NCBI RefSeq assembly: GCF_020329435.1
Contig: NZ_JAGKJK010000008.1
Coordinates: 1-64,000 of the forward strand
DNA: 64,000 nucleotides
DNA from: Bradyrhizobium hereditatis
GTDB lineage: Bacteria > Pseudomonadota > Alphaproteobacteria > Rhizobiales > Xanthobacteraceae
Reading direction: 5' to 3'
Of the stretch, positions 53,484 to 61,187 are shown one piece after another. Numbering within the stretch: the first letter of the stretch is position 1; each line of letters begins with the position of its first letter. Under the pieces are notes generated by a model, which had not been told where the DNA came from, did not search any database, and saw only the letters and a list, made by a program, of their open reading frames with translations. Made by a program: the position numbers and the translations under genes.

Positions 53484-55106
53484 ATGTTCCCCATCATGCG
53501 TCGGAAACGTCCCACGATAGCCTCCGCTCTGTCGGTGCTTGCGCTTTCTGTGGCGCTGACATCGCTGGCCCCGATATCGCAGGCCATGGCTGCCAGCAAG
53601 AAGACCATCACCGCCGTGATGCATTCCGACCTTCGCGTGATCGATCCCGGCTTCACCACCGCCTACATCACCCGTGACCATGGCTACATGGTCTACGACA
53701 CGCTGCTGGCGACCGATTCCAATTTCAAGATCCAGCCGCAGATGGCGGATTGGAAAGTCAGCGACGACAAGCTGACCTACACCTTTACCCTGCGCGACGG
53801 ATTGAAGTGGCATGACGGCCAGCCGGTGACGGCCGAGGATTGCGTCGCGTCGCTGAAGCGCTGGGGCCGCAACGACACGATGGGCCAGAAGCTGATGGAT
53901 TTCGTCGCAAGCCTGGAGCCGATCGACGCCAAGAGCTTTGCGCTGAAGCTGAAGGAGCCCTACGGCCTGGTGCTGGAATCGATCGGCAAGCCGTCCTCCT
54001 ATACGCCGTTCATGATGCCGAAGCGGCTTGCGGAAACGCCTGCCGGCCAGCAGATCAAGGAGCAGGTCGGCTCCGGTCCGTTCAAGTTCGTGCAGGCCGA
54101 ATTCCAGCCGGGCGTCAAGGCCGTCTATGAAAAGAACCCGGACTACGTGCCGCGCAAGGAGCCGCCGAGCTGGACCTCCGGCGGCAAGGTAGTGAAGGTC
54201 GACCGTGTCGAATGGATCACCATGCCGGACGCGCAGACTGCGGTGAACGCGCTGCAGTCGGGCGATATCGACTTCATGGAGAATCTGCCGTTCGATCTGC
54301 TGCCGGTGCTGGAGGCGAACAAGGATATCAAGGTCGACGTCCTCAACAAGTTCGGTTTCCAGACTCTGGGACGGATGAACTTCCTTCATCCGCCGTTCGA
54401 TAACGTCAAGGTTCGCCGCGCCGCCTTTCTGGCCATGAAGCAGAAGGACGTGCTCGATGCGCTGGTTGGCAATGCCAAGTATCAGAAGATCTGCGGTGCG
54501 ATCTTTGTGTGCGGCACCCCACTGGAGAGTGACGTCGGCTCCGAGAGCCTAGTGAAGGGCAATGGCATGGCAGAGGCGAAGAAGCTGCTCGCCGAGTCCG
54601 GCTATGACGGCACGCCGATCGTGATCATGGCGCCCGGAGACGTCGTGACGCTGAAGGCGCAGCCGATTGTTGCGGCGCAATTGCTCCGTGAAGCCGGCTT
54701 CAAGGTCGACCTGCAAGCCACCGACTGGCAGACCGTGGTGACCCGCCGCGCCAGCCAGAAGCCGCCGAAGGAGGGTGGCTGGAACATGTTCTTCACCAAC
54801 TGGGTCGCCGCCGACGTCTCCAATCCCGTGGGCAACGCTTCCGTGAGTGGGCGCGGCAAGAACGGTGGCTGGTTCGGCTGGGCCGAAGACGCCAAGATCG
54901 AAGAGCTCCGCGACAAGTTTGCGCGCTCCGGCTCTGCTGACGAGCAGAAGAAGCTCGCTGCTGAAATCCAGAAGCAGGCCTATGAACAGGTGATCTACAT
55001 CCCGCTCGGCCAGTATCTGATCCCGAGCGGCTGGCGCAAATCGCTCACGGGCATCGTCGACGGTCCGGCCACTCCGGTGTTCTGGAACATCGACAAGAGC
55101 GAGTAG
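53484..55106 (+). CDS. Peptide ABC transporter substrate-binding protein (SBP family 5)
   Basis: The 540-residue periplasmic receptor of the DppA/OppA class has a Sec signal peptide ending near AMAAS (about residue 36). 'VIDPGFTTAYITRDHGYMVYDTLLA' and 'YTFTLRDGLKWHDGQPVTAED' are family hallmarks; 'NALQSGDIDFMENLPFDLLP' and the C-terminal 'QVIYIPLGQYLIPSGWR' complete the fold. AGGAGAG 5 nt before the ATG at 53484 decides the start. It is transcribed away from the transporter genes and should supply ligand to them. It ends at a strong terminator. Confidence 0.94.
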   Translation: MFPIMRRKRPTIASALSVLALSVALTSLAPISQAMAASKKTITAVMHSDLRVIDPGFTTAYITRDHGYMVYDTLLATDSNFKIQPQMADWKVSDDKLTYTFTLRDGLKWHDGQPVTAEDCVASLKRWGRNDTMGQKLMDFVASLEPIDAKSFALKLKEPYGLVLESIGKPSSYTPFMMPKRLAETPAGQQIKEQVGSGPFKFVQAEFQPGVKAVYEKNPDYVPRKEPPSWTSGGKVVKVDRVEWITMPDAQTAVNALQSGDIDFMENLPFDLLPVLEANKDIKVDVLNKFGFQTLGRMNFLHPPFDNVKVRRAAFLAMKQKDVLDALVGNAKYQKICGAIFVCGTPLESDVGSESLVKGNGMAEAKKLLAESGYDGTPIVIMAPGDVVTLKAQPIVAAQLLREAGFKVDLQATDWQTVVTRRASQKPPKEGGWNMFFTNWVAADVSNPVGNASVSGRGKNGGWFGWAEDAKIEELRDKFARSGSADEQKKLAAEIQKQAYEQVIYIPLGQYLIPSGWRKSLTGIVDGPATPVFWNIDKSE

Positions 55107-55134
55107 GGCTCGCTCACTTCAAGTCAGACAACAA

Positions 55135-55168
55135 AAGCGCGACGGAGGTTTGTTCCTCCGTCGCGTTT
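55135..55168. terminator. Bidirectional intrinsic terminator
   Basis: A stem of at least 11 bp, CGCGACGGAGG / CCTCCGTCGCG with loop TTTGTT, is flanked by AAAA on the left and GTTTC on the right. It serves the binding-protein gene on plus and probably the small ORF at 55194-55340 on minus. Confidence 0.85.
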
Positions 55169-55193
55169 CAATTTGAATCAGCTGCTGCCAAGG

Positions 55194-55340
55194 TCAGCAA
55201 TGGGTGTCGCGCACCAGTTCCGGACCGTCGTTCAAGAGCGGCGGCTGGATCTGCGGCGGTTGCGCTTGCTCCGAGCGCCCATTTTCGGTTCGTTCGGGCT
55301 CGTTCGCGGCAGGCTTGTCAAAGGCTTCTTCGCTGGCCAT
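55194..55340 (-). CDS. Small hydrophilic ORF (48 residues)
   Basis: ATG at 55340, stop at 55194-55196. The peptide is highly charged and Pro/Gln/Glu-rich: starts MASEEAFDKPAANEPERTEN, then 'QAQPPQIQPPLLNDGPELVR' and ends DTHC. GGAG lies 9 nt upstream of the ATG and the bidirectional terminator follows the stop. I know no family. The reading frame on the other strand (55173-55454) has no ribosome site and poorer composition. Confidence 0.5.
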   Translation of the reverse strand: MASEEAFDKPAANEPERTENGRSEQAQPPQIQPPLLNDGPELVRDTHC

Positions 55341-55393
55341 CAGTCAATGCTCCATTTTGTGCATGACAACATTTTTATGGCCGTTGCGTTCCT

Positions 55394-56272
55394 TCATACG
55401 GGGTGCGCCGCGAGATGTTCCAAAAGCAATTCGCATACGCGCTCAGGCACCTGATCCGCTGCAAAGTGCCCGACGCCGGGTAGCACTTCGAAGCGGTAGG
55501 ACGCGGCAATGAAATCCACCGTGCCCTCGGCGGCCATACGGCCGACGGTGTCGTCGGCGTCACCCCAGATATAAAGCGTCGGCACACGGATCGGGCCGAG
55601 CGGGCCGCGGATCGCGCCACGCGCGCGATACCAGGCCAGCGCCGCTTCCATCGCCTGCCTGTTGCCGAGCACGGCGAGATGCCTCTCGATGGCCTCAGCG
55701 GGAACGCCGTTGGCGGCGAGGCGCTCGCGCAGCCATCTCGCATCGTCGGCCAGCACGATGTCGGCGGCATCGGGCTCAAGAAATGCCTTGTGATGCTTCG
55801 AACGCTGCGCCTGCTCGCCATCGGTTGCCATTGCGCGGTTGAACGCGTTCGGATGCGGCCGCGATAGAATGGTGAGCGAAGCCAATCGCTTGTGATGTCG
55901 ATCAGCGATGCCCCACGCGATGCTGCCGCCCCAGTCGTGTCCGACGAGGTGAAAGCGTGCGTTGCCATAGCCTGCGGCCGCTACGATCGCCATCGCGTCG
56001 TCTATGAGGCGATCGATCAGGTAGTGCGAAAAGTCGCGCGGATCGGGCCGGGCCCTCGGCGAATAGCCGCGCTGGCTCGGCGCGATGGCGCGATAGCCCG
56101 CGTCGCCGACGGCCATGACCTGCGCGCGCCAGCAATGCATCGATTCCGCAAAGCCGTGCAGCAGCAGCACCAACGGCGCGCCGGGGGCGCCGGCGGTGAT
56201 GGCGTCGAAGACGAGATGCGGCGCGATGACGATTTTTTCGCTGTCGGGCACGCGGCGATCCTGGCGAGCCAA
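55394..56272 (-). CDS. Alpha/beta hydrolase (epoxide-hydrolase-like)
   Basis: The 292-residue protein has the oxyanion motif LLLHGFAESMHCWRAQV (HGF). The nucleophile elbow GHDWGGSIAWG carries Asp as in epoxide hydrolases and dehalogenases, with catalytic His in 'LPGVGHFAADQ' and an acid in 'IWGDADDTVG'. SQRGYSPRARP is the post-HGF loop. The start is uncertain: TTG at 56272 gives MARQDRR, and GTG at 56251 is an alternative. The 5' part faces the acyltransferase gene on the other strand. Confidence 0.87.
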   Translation of the reverse strand: MARQDRRVPDSEKIVIAPHLVFDAITAGAPGAPLVLLLHGFAESMHCWRAQVMAVGDAGYRAIAPSQRGYSPRARPDPRDFSHYLIDRLIDDAMAIVAAAGYGNARFHLVGHDWGGSIAWGIADRHHKRLASLTILSRPHPNAFNRAMATDGEQAQRSKHHKAFLEPDAADIVLADDARWLRERLAANGVPAEAIERHLAVLGNRQAMEAALAWYRARGAIRGPLGPIRVPTLYIWGDADDTVGRMAAEGTVDFIAASYRFEVLPGVGHFAADQVPERVCELLLEHLAAHPV

Positions 56273-56384
56273 TCAGGCTGGGGCCGATCCATGGCGGGCC
56301 ATTTCAGCGGTGAGGCCGGAATTGTGCAACCCGGGAAAAGTGCTGTATTGGAAGCCGCTACCTAAACCCGAGGGGACGGAACGT

Positions 56385-57116
56385 TTGCACTATCTGAGGT
56401 CTATTCTATTCGATGCCGCCGTGGTGGTCGTGACGATCCTCGTTTCGTCGTCCGTGCCGTTCATGGCGCTGTTCAATGCGAGCAGCGCGACCGTGCGCGC
56501 GGTTTCCCAGGTATGGGCCAACGGCATCATGCTCCTGATGAAGTACGTGATCGGGCTGGACTATCGCGTCCAGGGACGTGAGCACGTGCCCGATGGCCCC
56601 TGCATCATCGCGTGCAATCATCAATCGCTGTGGGAGACCGCGGCGCTCTGCGTGATCTTCCCCGATGCCAGCATCGTCGCCAAGAAAGAACTGCGGAAGC
56701 TGCCGATGGTCGGGTGGTTTCTCGAACACTATCCGATGATCCTGGTGGATCGCTCGGCAGGCCGCCATGCGCTGCGCCAGATGGTCGACGAAGCAAGGCG
56801 CGCGATCGGGGAGGGGCGCAAGGTGCTGCTGTTTCCGCAAGGCACGCGGCAGGCGATCGACGATCCCGTAACGTTCCAGTCGGCCGGCGTCTCCGCGCTC
56901 TACACCAACCTCGGAGTCCCGGTCGTGCCGGCCGCGTGCAATTCCGGCCTGTTCTGGGGCAAGAAGACCCTGATCATGCACTCAGGCACCGTCACGCTGT
57001 CGTTCCTGCCGCCGATTGCGCCGGGCCTGCCGCGCAAGGAATTTCAGGAGAAGATGGAGCAGATGATTGCGGACGAGGCGAGCCGCCTGCTCACGCTGAG
57101 CAAGGCGAAGGTGTAG
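56385..57116 (+). CDS. 1-acyl-sn-glycerol-3-phosphate acyltransferase (PlsC-like)
   Basis: The 243-residue membrane-associated enzyme acylates lysophosphatidic acid. The N-terminal helix is 'SILFDAAVVVVTILVSSSVP'. HX4(E) catalytic motif is NHQSLWET (about 86-93), substrate motif 'VLLFPQGTRQA', and late motif 'VPVVPAACNSGLFWGKK'. The start is TTG at 56385, supported by AGGGGA 8-10 nt upstream; the longer open frame overlaps the hydrolase gene in the opposite strand and has unrelated composition. A terminator follows about 45 nt after the stop. Confidence 0.9.
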   Translation: MHYLRSILFDAAVVVVTILVSSSVPFMALFNASSATVRAVSQVWANGIMLLMKYVIGLDYRVQGREHVPDGPCIIACNHQSLWETAALCVIFPDASIVAKKELRKLPMVGWFLEHYPMILVDRSAGRHALRQMVDEARRAIGEGRKVLLFPQGTRQAIDDPVTFQSAGVSALYTNLGVPVVPAACNSGLFWGKKTLIMHSGTVTLSFLPPIAPGLPRKEFQEKMEQMIADEASRLLTLSKAKV

Positions 57117-57161
57117 CTCCGCGTCAGCAATGACAACTCGACTCGTTCAAAGGTCCGAGAG

Positions 57162-57195
57162 GACCGCTGTTCGCTCCAGCGGTCGTTTGTTTTGT
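57162..57195 (+). terminator. Intrinsic terminator after the plsC-like gene
   Basis: Stem GACCGCTG / CAGCGGTC with a 7-nt loop, followed by GTTTGTTTTG. A smaller hairpin GGTCC-GAGA-GGACC sits just before it. Confidence 0.7.
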
Positions 57196-57261
57196 ACCTC
57201 TGACGAATCGGCCGGACAGCTAAAGCGCGGGCTAACGCAACAACCACGGACTCGGCGGAAT

Positions 57262-57729
57262 CTATTTCGTCGCCTGGTCGGTCATCTCGTCCAGCAGCTT
57301 TGCAAAAGGCGCGTAGTTCTGTGGCGGTTCCGCCCCATGTCTTGGGTAGATCGTTTTATAGAGATAGTCCGGGGAATTGTACGACAGCCAGACCTTGCCT
57401 TGGTCGTCCTCCCAGACGAGTGCTTTGGGGGGAACGTCGATCGCCAGCAGCGGTGTCTTGATCATCACCGGCGTCCCGAGCTTGGGGTTGCCAAAGATGA
57501 TGACGGTGCGTGGCTTCATGTCGATGCCGAATTTTTTTCCGGCCGCGGCGTGGTCAATTTCGGTGAAGACGATAAACCCACCGCTCTCCCTCTGCTTCAC
57601 AGCAGCCTGGAACTTCTCCACGGTCTCCTTGACCGAATACTTGCTCTGCTTGGTGATGATGCCGTCATCGGCGGCGAACGACGTCGTTGCGAACATTGCA
57701 AACGCGAGCGTCAAAGCTTTTCGCTTCAA
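57262..57729 (-). CDS. Secreted DUF302 protein
   Basis: The 155-residue protein has a signal peptide MKRKALTLAFAMFATTSFAA (cleavage after Ala19-Ala20). The DUF302 domain shows 'YSVKETVEKFQAAVKQRESG', 'FTEIDHAAAGKKFGIDMKPR' and 'IIFGNPKLGTPVMIKTPLLA' with the family's conserved 'FGNP' turn. Its function is unknown; a periplasmic location is likely. It starts at TTG 57729 with GGGAGGG about 5 nt upstream. Confidence 0.88.
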   Translation of the reverse strand: MKRKALTLAFAMFATTSFAADDGIITKQSKYSVKETVEKFQAAVKQRESGGFIVFTEIDHAAAGKKFGIDMKPRTVIIFGNPKLGTPVMIKTPLLAIDVPPKALVWEDDQGKVWLSYNSPDYLYKTIYPRHGAEPPQNYAPFAKLLDEMTDQATK

Positions 57730-57812
57730 GATACCCTCCCGTTAATGGAGTGTACGACGCCTGCAGTATCCACGCTTCCAGGTTCAAATTAAAGAGCGGA
57801 ACTGGATTCGAT

Positions 57813-58355
57813 CTAGCCCGCGCGGCGCGCCGCGAGCCAGCCGCCGAGCGGCGCCAGGAACGCCAGGCACCAGATGAATTGCGCTACTTTCGGCGCGACG
57901 AAGGCGATGGCCGTGCCGATCACGAATACGACGACGGGGACCAGCGCCGTCGCCAGCAGTGGCGGCTCGCTGCGGCCCCGCAGCGCGAGGACCCACAACA
58001 CCGCGTTGAGCGTTGCTATCAGCAGCAGGTGGAAGCCATAGATCACTGCCACCACGCCATCGAGCCGGTAGTTGCCATAGAGGCCGTTCGTCACCGGCAG
58101 GATGATGATCGACAGCAGAAAAAACAGATTGAGGAACACCACGCCGCGTCCGCCTTCCGGCGCGACCGCCAGCCTGCGGTGATGGCTGAACCAGAACAGG
58201 CCAGCGACCACGAAGCTGATCGTCAATGCGATGACCGGCTGCGCATAGACCCGCATGACATCGTGCCAATCGGGGGCGGTGGTGAAGGTGCTGGCCTTGG
58301 GCAGGTCATAGGCGAGAAGCGTCATGGCCACGCCAAAAATGGTGTTGCTCAGCAT
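57813..58355 (-). CDS. TMEM175/DUF1211 family membrane protein
   Basis: The 180-residue protein has about five or six helices and family features: 'IFGVAMTLLAYDLP' in helix 1, 'ALTISFVVAGLFWFSHHRRL' (the FxxHH-type motif) and 'FLNLFFLLSIIILPVTNGLYGNY'. The family includes potassium channels of bacteria and lysosomes. From ATG 58355 the protein lacks the Arg-x-x-x-x-Ser-Asp start of helix 1. The in-frame codons just upstream read RRLE, completing the usual 'RLEx(F/L)S' pattern, but no ATG, GTG or TTG precedes them. The start is uncertain. Confidence 0.75.
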   Translation of the reverse strand: MLSNTIFGVAMTLLAYDLPKASTFTTAPDWHDVMRVYAQPVIALTISFVVAGLFWFSHHRRLAVAPEGGRGVVFLNLFFLLSIIILPVTNGLYGNYRLDGVVAVIYGFHLLLIATLNAVLWVLALRGRSEPPLLATALVPVVVFVIGTAIAFVAPKVAQFIWCLAFLAPLGGWLAARRAG

Positions 58356-58528
58356 CTCCAGCCGGCGCGCATTTCGAAGAGGCCGATTTGCGGCAATTGA
58401 TCCCCCAGTCCCCCAGTCTGTCTCAGGCCGCCCAAGCTAATCTGTGCAAGGCGTGGCTTGCCTAGCCGTAGCTCGCGTGCGTCCACCCGTCCGTCTTCGC
58501 TTTCGCTATGCTCAAGCTTCGCCGGACA

Positions 58529-58587
58529 CGCTTCGCCCTGGCGGCCTTCGCGTGGCTGTGCCACGCGTAGCCCGACAGGGCGAAGCG
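58529..58587. repeat. Nested hairpin immediately after tRNA-Leu
   Basis: Outer arms CGCTTCGCCCTG (58529-58540) and CAGGGCGAAGCG (58576-58587) enclose an inner hairpin CGCGTGGC-TGT-GCCACGCG (58549-58567). The outer arm ends exactly where the tRNA's CCA begins. It may serve as 3' processing or termination signal, and the surrounding 58440-58587 is repeat-like with no gene. Confidence 0.65.
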
Positions 58588-58674
58588 TGGTGCGGGCGGT
58601 GGGACTCGAACCCACACGACGTTGCCATCGAGGGATTTTAAGTCCCTTGCGTCTACCAGTTCCGCCACGTCCGC
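58588..58674 (-). tRNA. tRNA-Leu (anticodon UAA)
   Basis: An 87-nt class II cloverleaf with encoded CCA. Acceptor GCGGACG, anticodon stem-loop GGGA-CTTAAAA-TCCC (anticodon TAA), long variable arm (TCGATGGCAACGTCG region) and T arm GTGGG-TTCGAGT-CCCAC. One acceptor pair is A-C (position 5-68), all others match. Confidence 0.95.
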
Positions 58675-58861
58675 TTTACTCAGGAGATCAGATACTTAGC
58701 GCGTTTACCGGAGAATTGAAATCGGCGTGAACCCCGGCCAAGAGGTTCCCCACCTTTAAGTGAGCGCGCGCGCCAAAGCAAAGCCTCAATGCGGACACTT
58801 GGGGCGTTTACCTGCGGCGAGCTTTAGGCAATCTCAACATAATCCACATAACGAAGGTCCG

Positions 58862-59284
58862 ATGCCCAACTCGTTGTCCCATCGCCGGTTAGTTTCGTGC
58901 AGCCTCGCGGCGCTGGCGCTGTTCGCGCTGGGGGCGGGCCTGTCCGGCTGCGCCGGGATGAGCGACACGATTGCTCCAGCCTTCGCCGATCCCGCCAAAT
59001 ACGATCTCTACGATTGCAAGCAGCTCGAGCCGGAACGCAAAAGCCTTGCCACCCGCACGGCGGAACTGCAGGGGCTGATGACCAAGGCAGAGACCGGCGT
59101 CGCCGGGCCGGTAGTGGCGGAGCTCGCCTACCGCAATGAATACATTGCGTTGCGCGGACAATCGAAGCTTGCCGATGAAGCCTGGCAGAAGAACAGGTGT
59201 CAGGAATCGAAGCCGGAAGCGCCCACCACGGCGGCGGCGCCTGCCAAAGGCGGCCGCTCGAAGGCCAGCCGGGCGGCCAATTAG
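58862..59284 (+). CDS. Small lipoprotein
   Basis: The 140-residue protein has an N-terminal signal with Arg pair and lipobox LSGC (Cys at about residue 30: 'LALFALGAGLSGCAGMSD'). The mature part contains 'YDLYDCKQLEPERKSLATRTAELQGLMTKAE' with a second Cys, a helical stretch and an Ala/Lys-rich tail. Lipoproteins of this shape are common in this bacterial group and have no assigned role. The start is the ATG after GAAGG; the frame is open to 58760. Confidence 0.8.
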   Translation: MPNSLSHRRLVSCSLAALALFALGAGLSGCAGMSDTIAPAFADPAKYDLYDCKQLEPERKSLATRTAELQGLMTKAETGVAGPVVAELAYRNEYIALRGQSKLADEAWQKNRCQESKPEAPTTAAAPAKGGRSKASRAAN

Positions 59285-59471
59285 AGCGGGATGAGATTGG
59301 GTGGGCCGTGGCGACGGACCATCTCGTGACCTGGACGCCGGCGGTATCGGTGCTGCGAGCTGGGACCCACTCTACTTTGCATGGGGTTGTTTTCGAGATT
59401 TTGTGGGGGTCCTGCGGCGAGCCGCCGAAGCGCATCTGCACTGCGTCAGTCGCTGGGTGCCAAGTACCCGC

Positions 59472-60674
59472 TCACACCCGCCAGTCATAAATCCAGTACT
59501 GCCGCGCCAGCATACGCTGCGGGCCCATGGCCTTGATGGCGAGGTCGCGCGCCAGCGCCAGCGGTCCGGTGAGGTGATAGATTCGCCCCTGTTGCCGTGC
59601 CGTACGCTGCACCCGCAAGACGCGGCCGCGCCGCAGGCGGCCATAGCGCTTCAGCGCGGCCGGGATGCCCGCGACAGTATCGCCCGGGGCTTCGCTCAGG
59701 CATTTGGCGAGCACGGCGGCGTCCTCGATCGCCATGCCCGCGCCTTGTGCGGCGAACGGCAGCATCGCATGCGCGGCATCGCCGAGCAGCGCAACCGCGC
59801 CATCCGTCCATTCGCCGATGTCGGGCAGCGTGAACAAGGCCCATCGCCGCCAACCGTCGACGGCGCCGATCAGCATGCGCGCCGTCGCCGGCCAGCGTTG
59901 CGAGGCGAACGCGCCCTTGAGCTCGTTGGCATCGCCAGGCGCGCTCCAGCCTGGCCGGTTCCAAGTTCCCGGCACGATCGCCACCACATTGATCTGCCGC
60001 GCCGCCGAGATCGGATAGGCGACCAGATGCGCATCCGGCCCCATCCAAAGCTGCACCCGGGCTGAAGTATATTCGCGCGGCAGCGTCGTTGCATCGAGGG
60101 TTCCGCGCCAGGCGATCAGGCCGGAAAATTGCGGCTGCACCTGCGGGAACAAATGGTTCCGCACCGCCGACCAGATGCCGTCGGCACCCACCAGCGCCGC
60201 CGCCAGCTCCTGCTGCCGCGTGTCGCCCCGGCGCTGAACCACGGTTAGCCCCTTGGCGTGGGAGGTCACATCCTCGAACTGGCAGCCGAGCCGCAGGTCG
60301 ATGTCTGGATGATCGTTGACCGCTGCCTGCAGGGCGCTTTGCAGATCCGCCCGGTGCATCACCCAATAGGGCGCACCGGCGCGCTGGCCGGCAGCCTCGC
60401 CGAGCGGCACGCGACTGATCTCGCCGCCCGCCCGCGCACTCATGATATTGATGGCCTCGGGCGTCACGGCGCGCGGCGTCAGCCGCGGCCGCAGGCCGAG
60501 GTCGATCAGGATACGGCTGGCATTGGGTGAAAGCTGCAGGCCGGCCCCGGCTTCCTCCAGCCGTTCGGTCTTTTCCAGGATGATGACGCGAAAACCTTTC
60601 GCTGCGAGCGAAAGCGCTGCCGTCAGTCCCCCGATCCCGGCACCAGCAACGATGATGGTGCGCGCCGCAGCCAC
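59472..60674 (-). CDS. FAD-dependent monooxygenase (salicylate-hydroxylase-like)
   Basis: The 400-residue group A flavoprotein has FAD-binding GxGxxG in 'IIVAGAGIGGLTAALSLAAKG', the 'LVGADGIWSAVR' DG motif and 'VALLGDAAHAMLPFAAQGAGMAIEDA' (GD motif). It should hydroxylate an aromatic ring with NAD(P)H and O2. The start is GTG at 60674. It lies 7 nt after the zf-CHCC gene stop and is probably cotranscribed with it. Confidence 0.92.
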   Translation of the reverse strand: MAAARTIIVAGAGIGGLTAALSLAAKGFRVIILEKTERLEEAGAGLQLSPNASRILIDLGLRPRLTPRAVTPEAINIMSARAGGEISRVPLGEAAGQRAGAPYWVMHRADLQSALQAAVNDHPDIDLRLGCQFEDVTSHAKGLTVVQRRGDTRQQELAAALVGADGIWSAVRNHLFPQVQPQFSGLIAWRGTLDATTLPREYTSARVQLWMGPDAHLVAYPISAARQINVVAIVPGTWNRPGWSAPGDANELKGAFASQRWPATARMLIGAVDGWRRWALFTLPDIGEWTDGAVALLGDAAHAMLPFAAQGAGMAIEDAAVLAKCLSEAPGDTVAGIPAALKRYGRLRRGRVLRVQRTARQQGRIYHLTGPLALARDLAIKAMGPQRMLARQYWIYDWRV

Positions 60675-60681
60675 CGAAGGG

Positions 60682-60927
60682 TCAGGCGACCTTGTCCTTC
60701 AGCACGCATTCCGGAGGCCGGGCTTCGCCCGCGCCGAGGTCGGCGGCAAAGCGATACAGCGTCGAGCAATAGGGGCAGATGATCTCGTTGTCGTTGCCGA
60801 GGTCGAGGAACACATGCGGATGGTCGAAAGGCGGGTTGGCGCCCACGCACATGAATTCCTGCGAGCCGATCTCGATTACCGAGACGCCGGCGTCGTTGTG
60901 GAAATGCGGGACGACATGGTCGGACAT
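60682..60927 (-). CDS. Zinc-finger CHCC-type protein (NDUFS6-like)
   Basis: The 81-residue protein has zf-CHCC motif Cys-x8-His-x13-18-Cys-x2-Cys: 'FMCVGANPPFDHPHVFLDLG' followed by 'EIICPYCSTLYRF'. It resembles the zinc domain of the complex I accessory subunit NDUFS6 and small bacterial proteins. The ATG at 60927 gives the conserved start (MSDHVVPHFHNDAG). The C-terminal 'PPECVLKDKVA' carries another Cys. Confidence 0.88.
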   Translation of the reverse strand: MSDHVVPHFHNDAGVSVIEIGSQEFMCVGANPPFDHPHVFLDLGNDNEIICPYCSTLYRFAADLGAGEARPPECVLKDKVA

Positions 60928-61187
60928 CAGATTCACCTTGGATAGCAACGGTAGGCGGACGCAATCAACGCGATGCAGCAAACTCGAGATGCCGCGCACC
61001 ATAGTGGGGGGTGCCGATGATTCCTAGAGTCGTTCTTCAGCGATTCCTGGAGGTCCCCGCCGCCCATTTGCTCATGCAAATTCGACACAATCTTGTCGTC
61101 GGAGAAAAGCCCTTCTTTCGTCGGGGCAGTTGTGTCTTAAAAACGGCATACCATCTTGAGACTGACGAAAACATTAGGCTTTTTTGG

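Noticed and set aside
55173..55454. 93-codon plus-strand ORF after the binding-protein terminator
   Set aside because: No ribosome site, irregular composition, and the 48-codon minus-strand ORF explains the region better.
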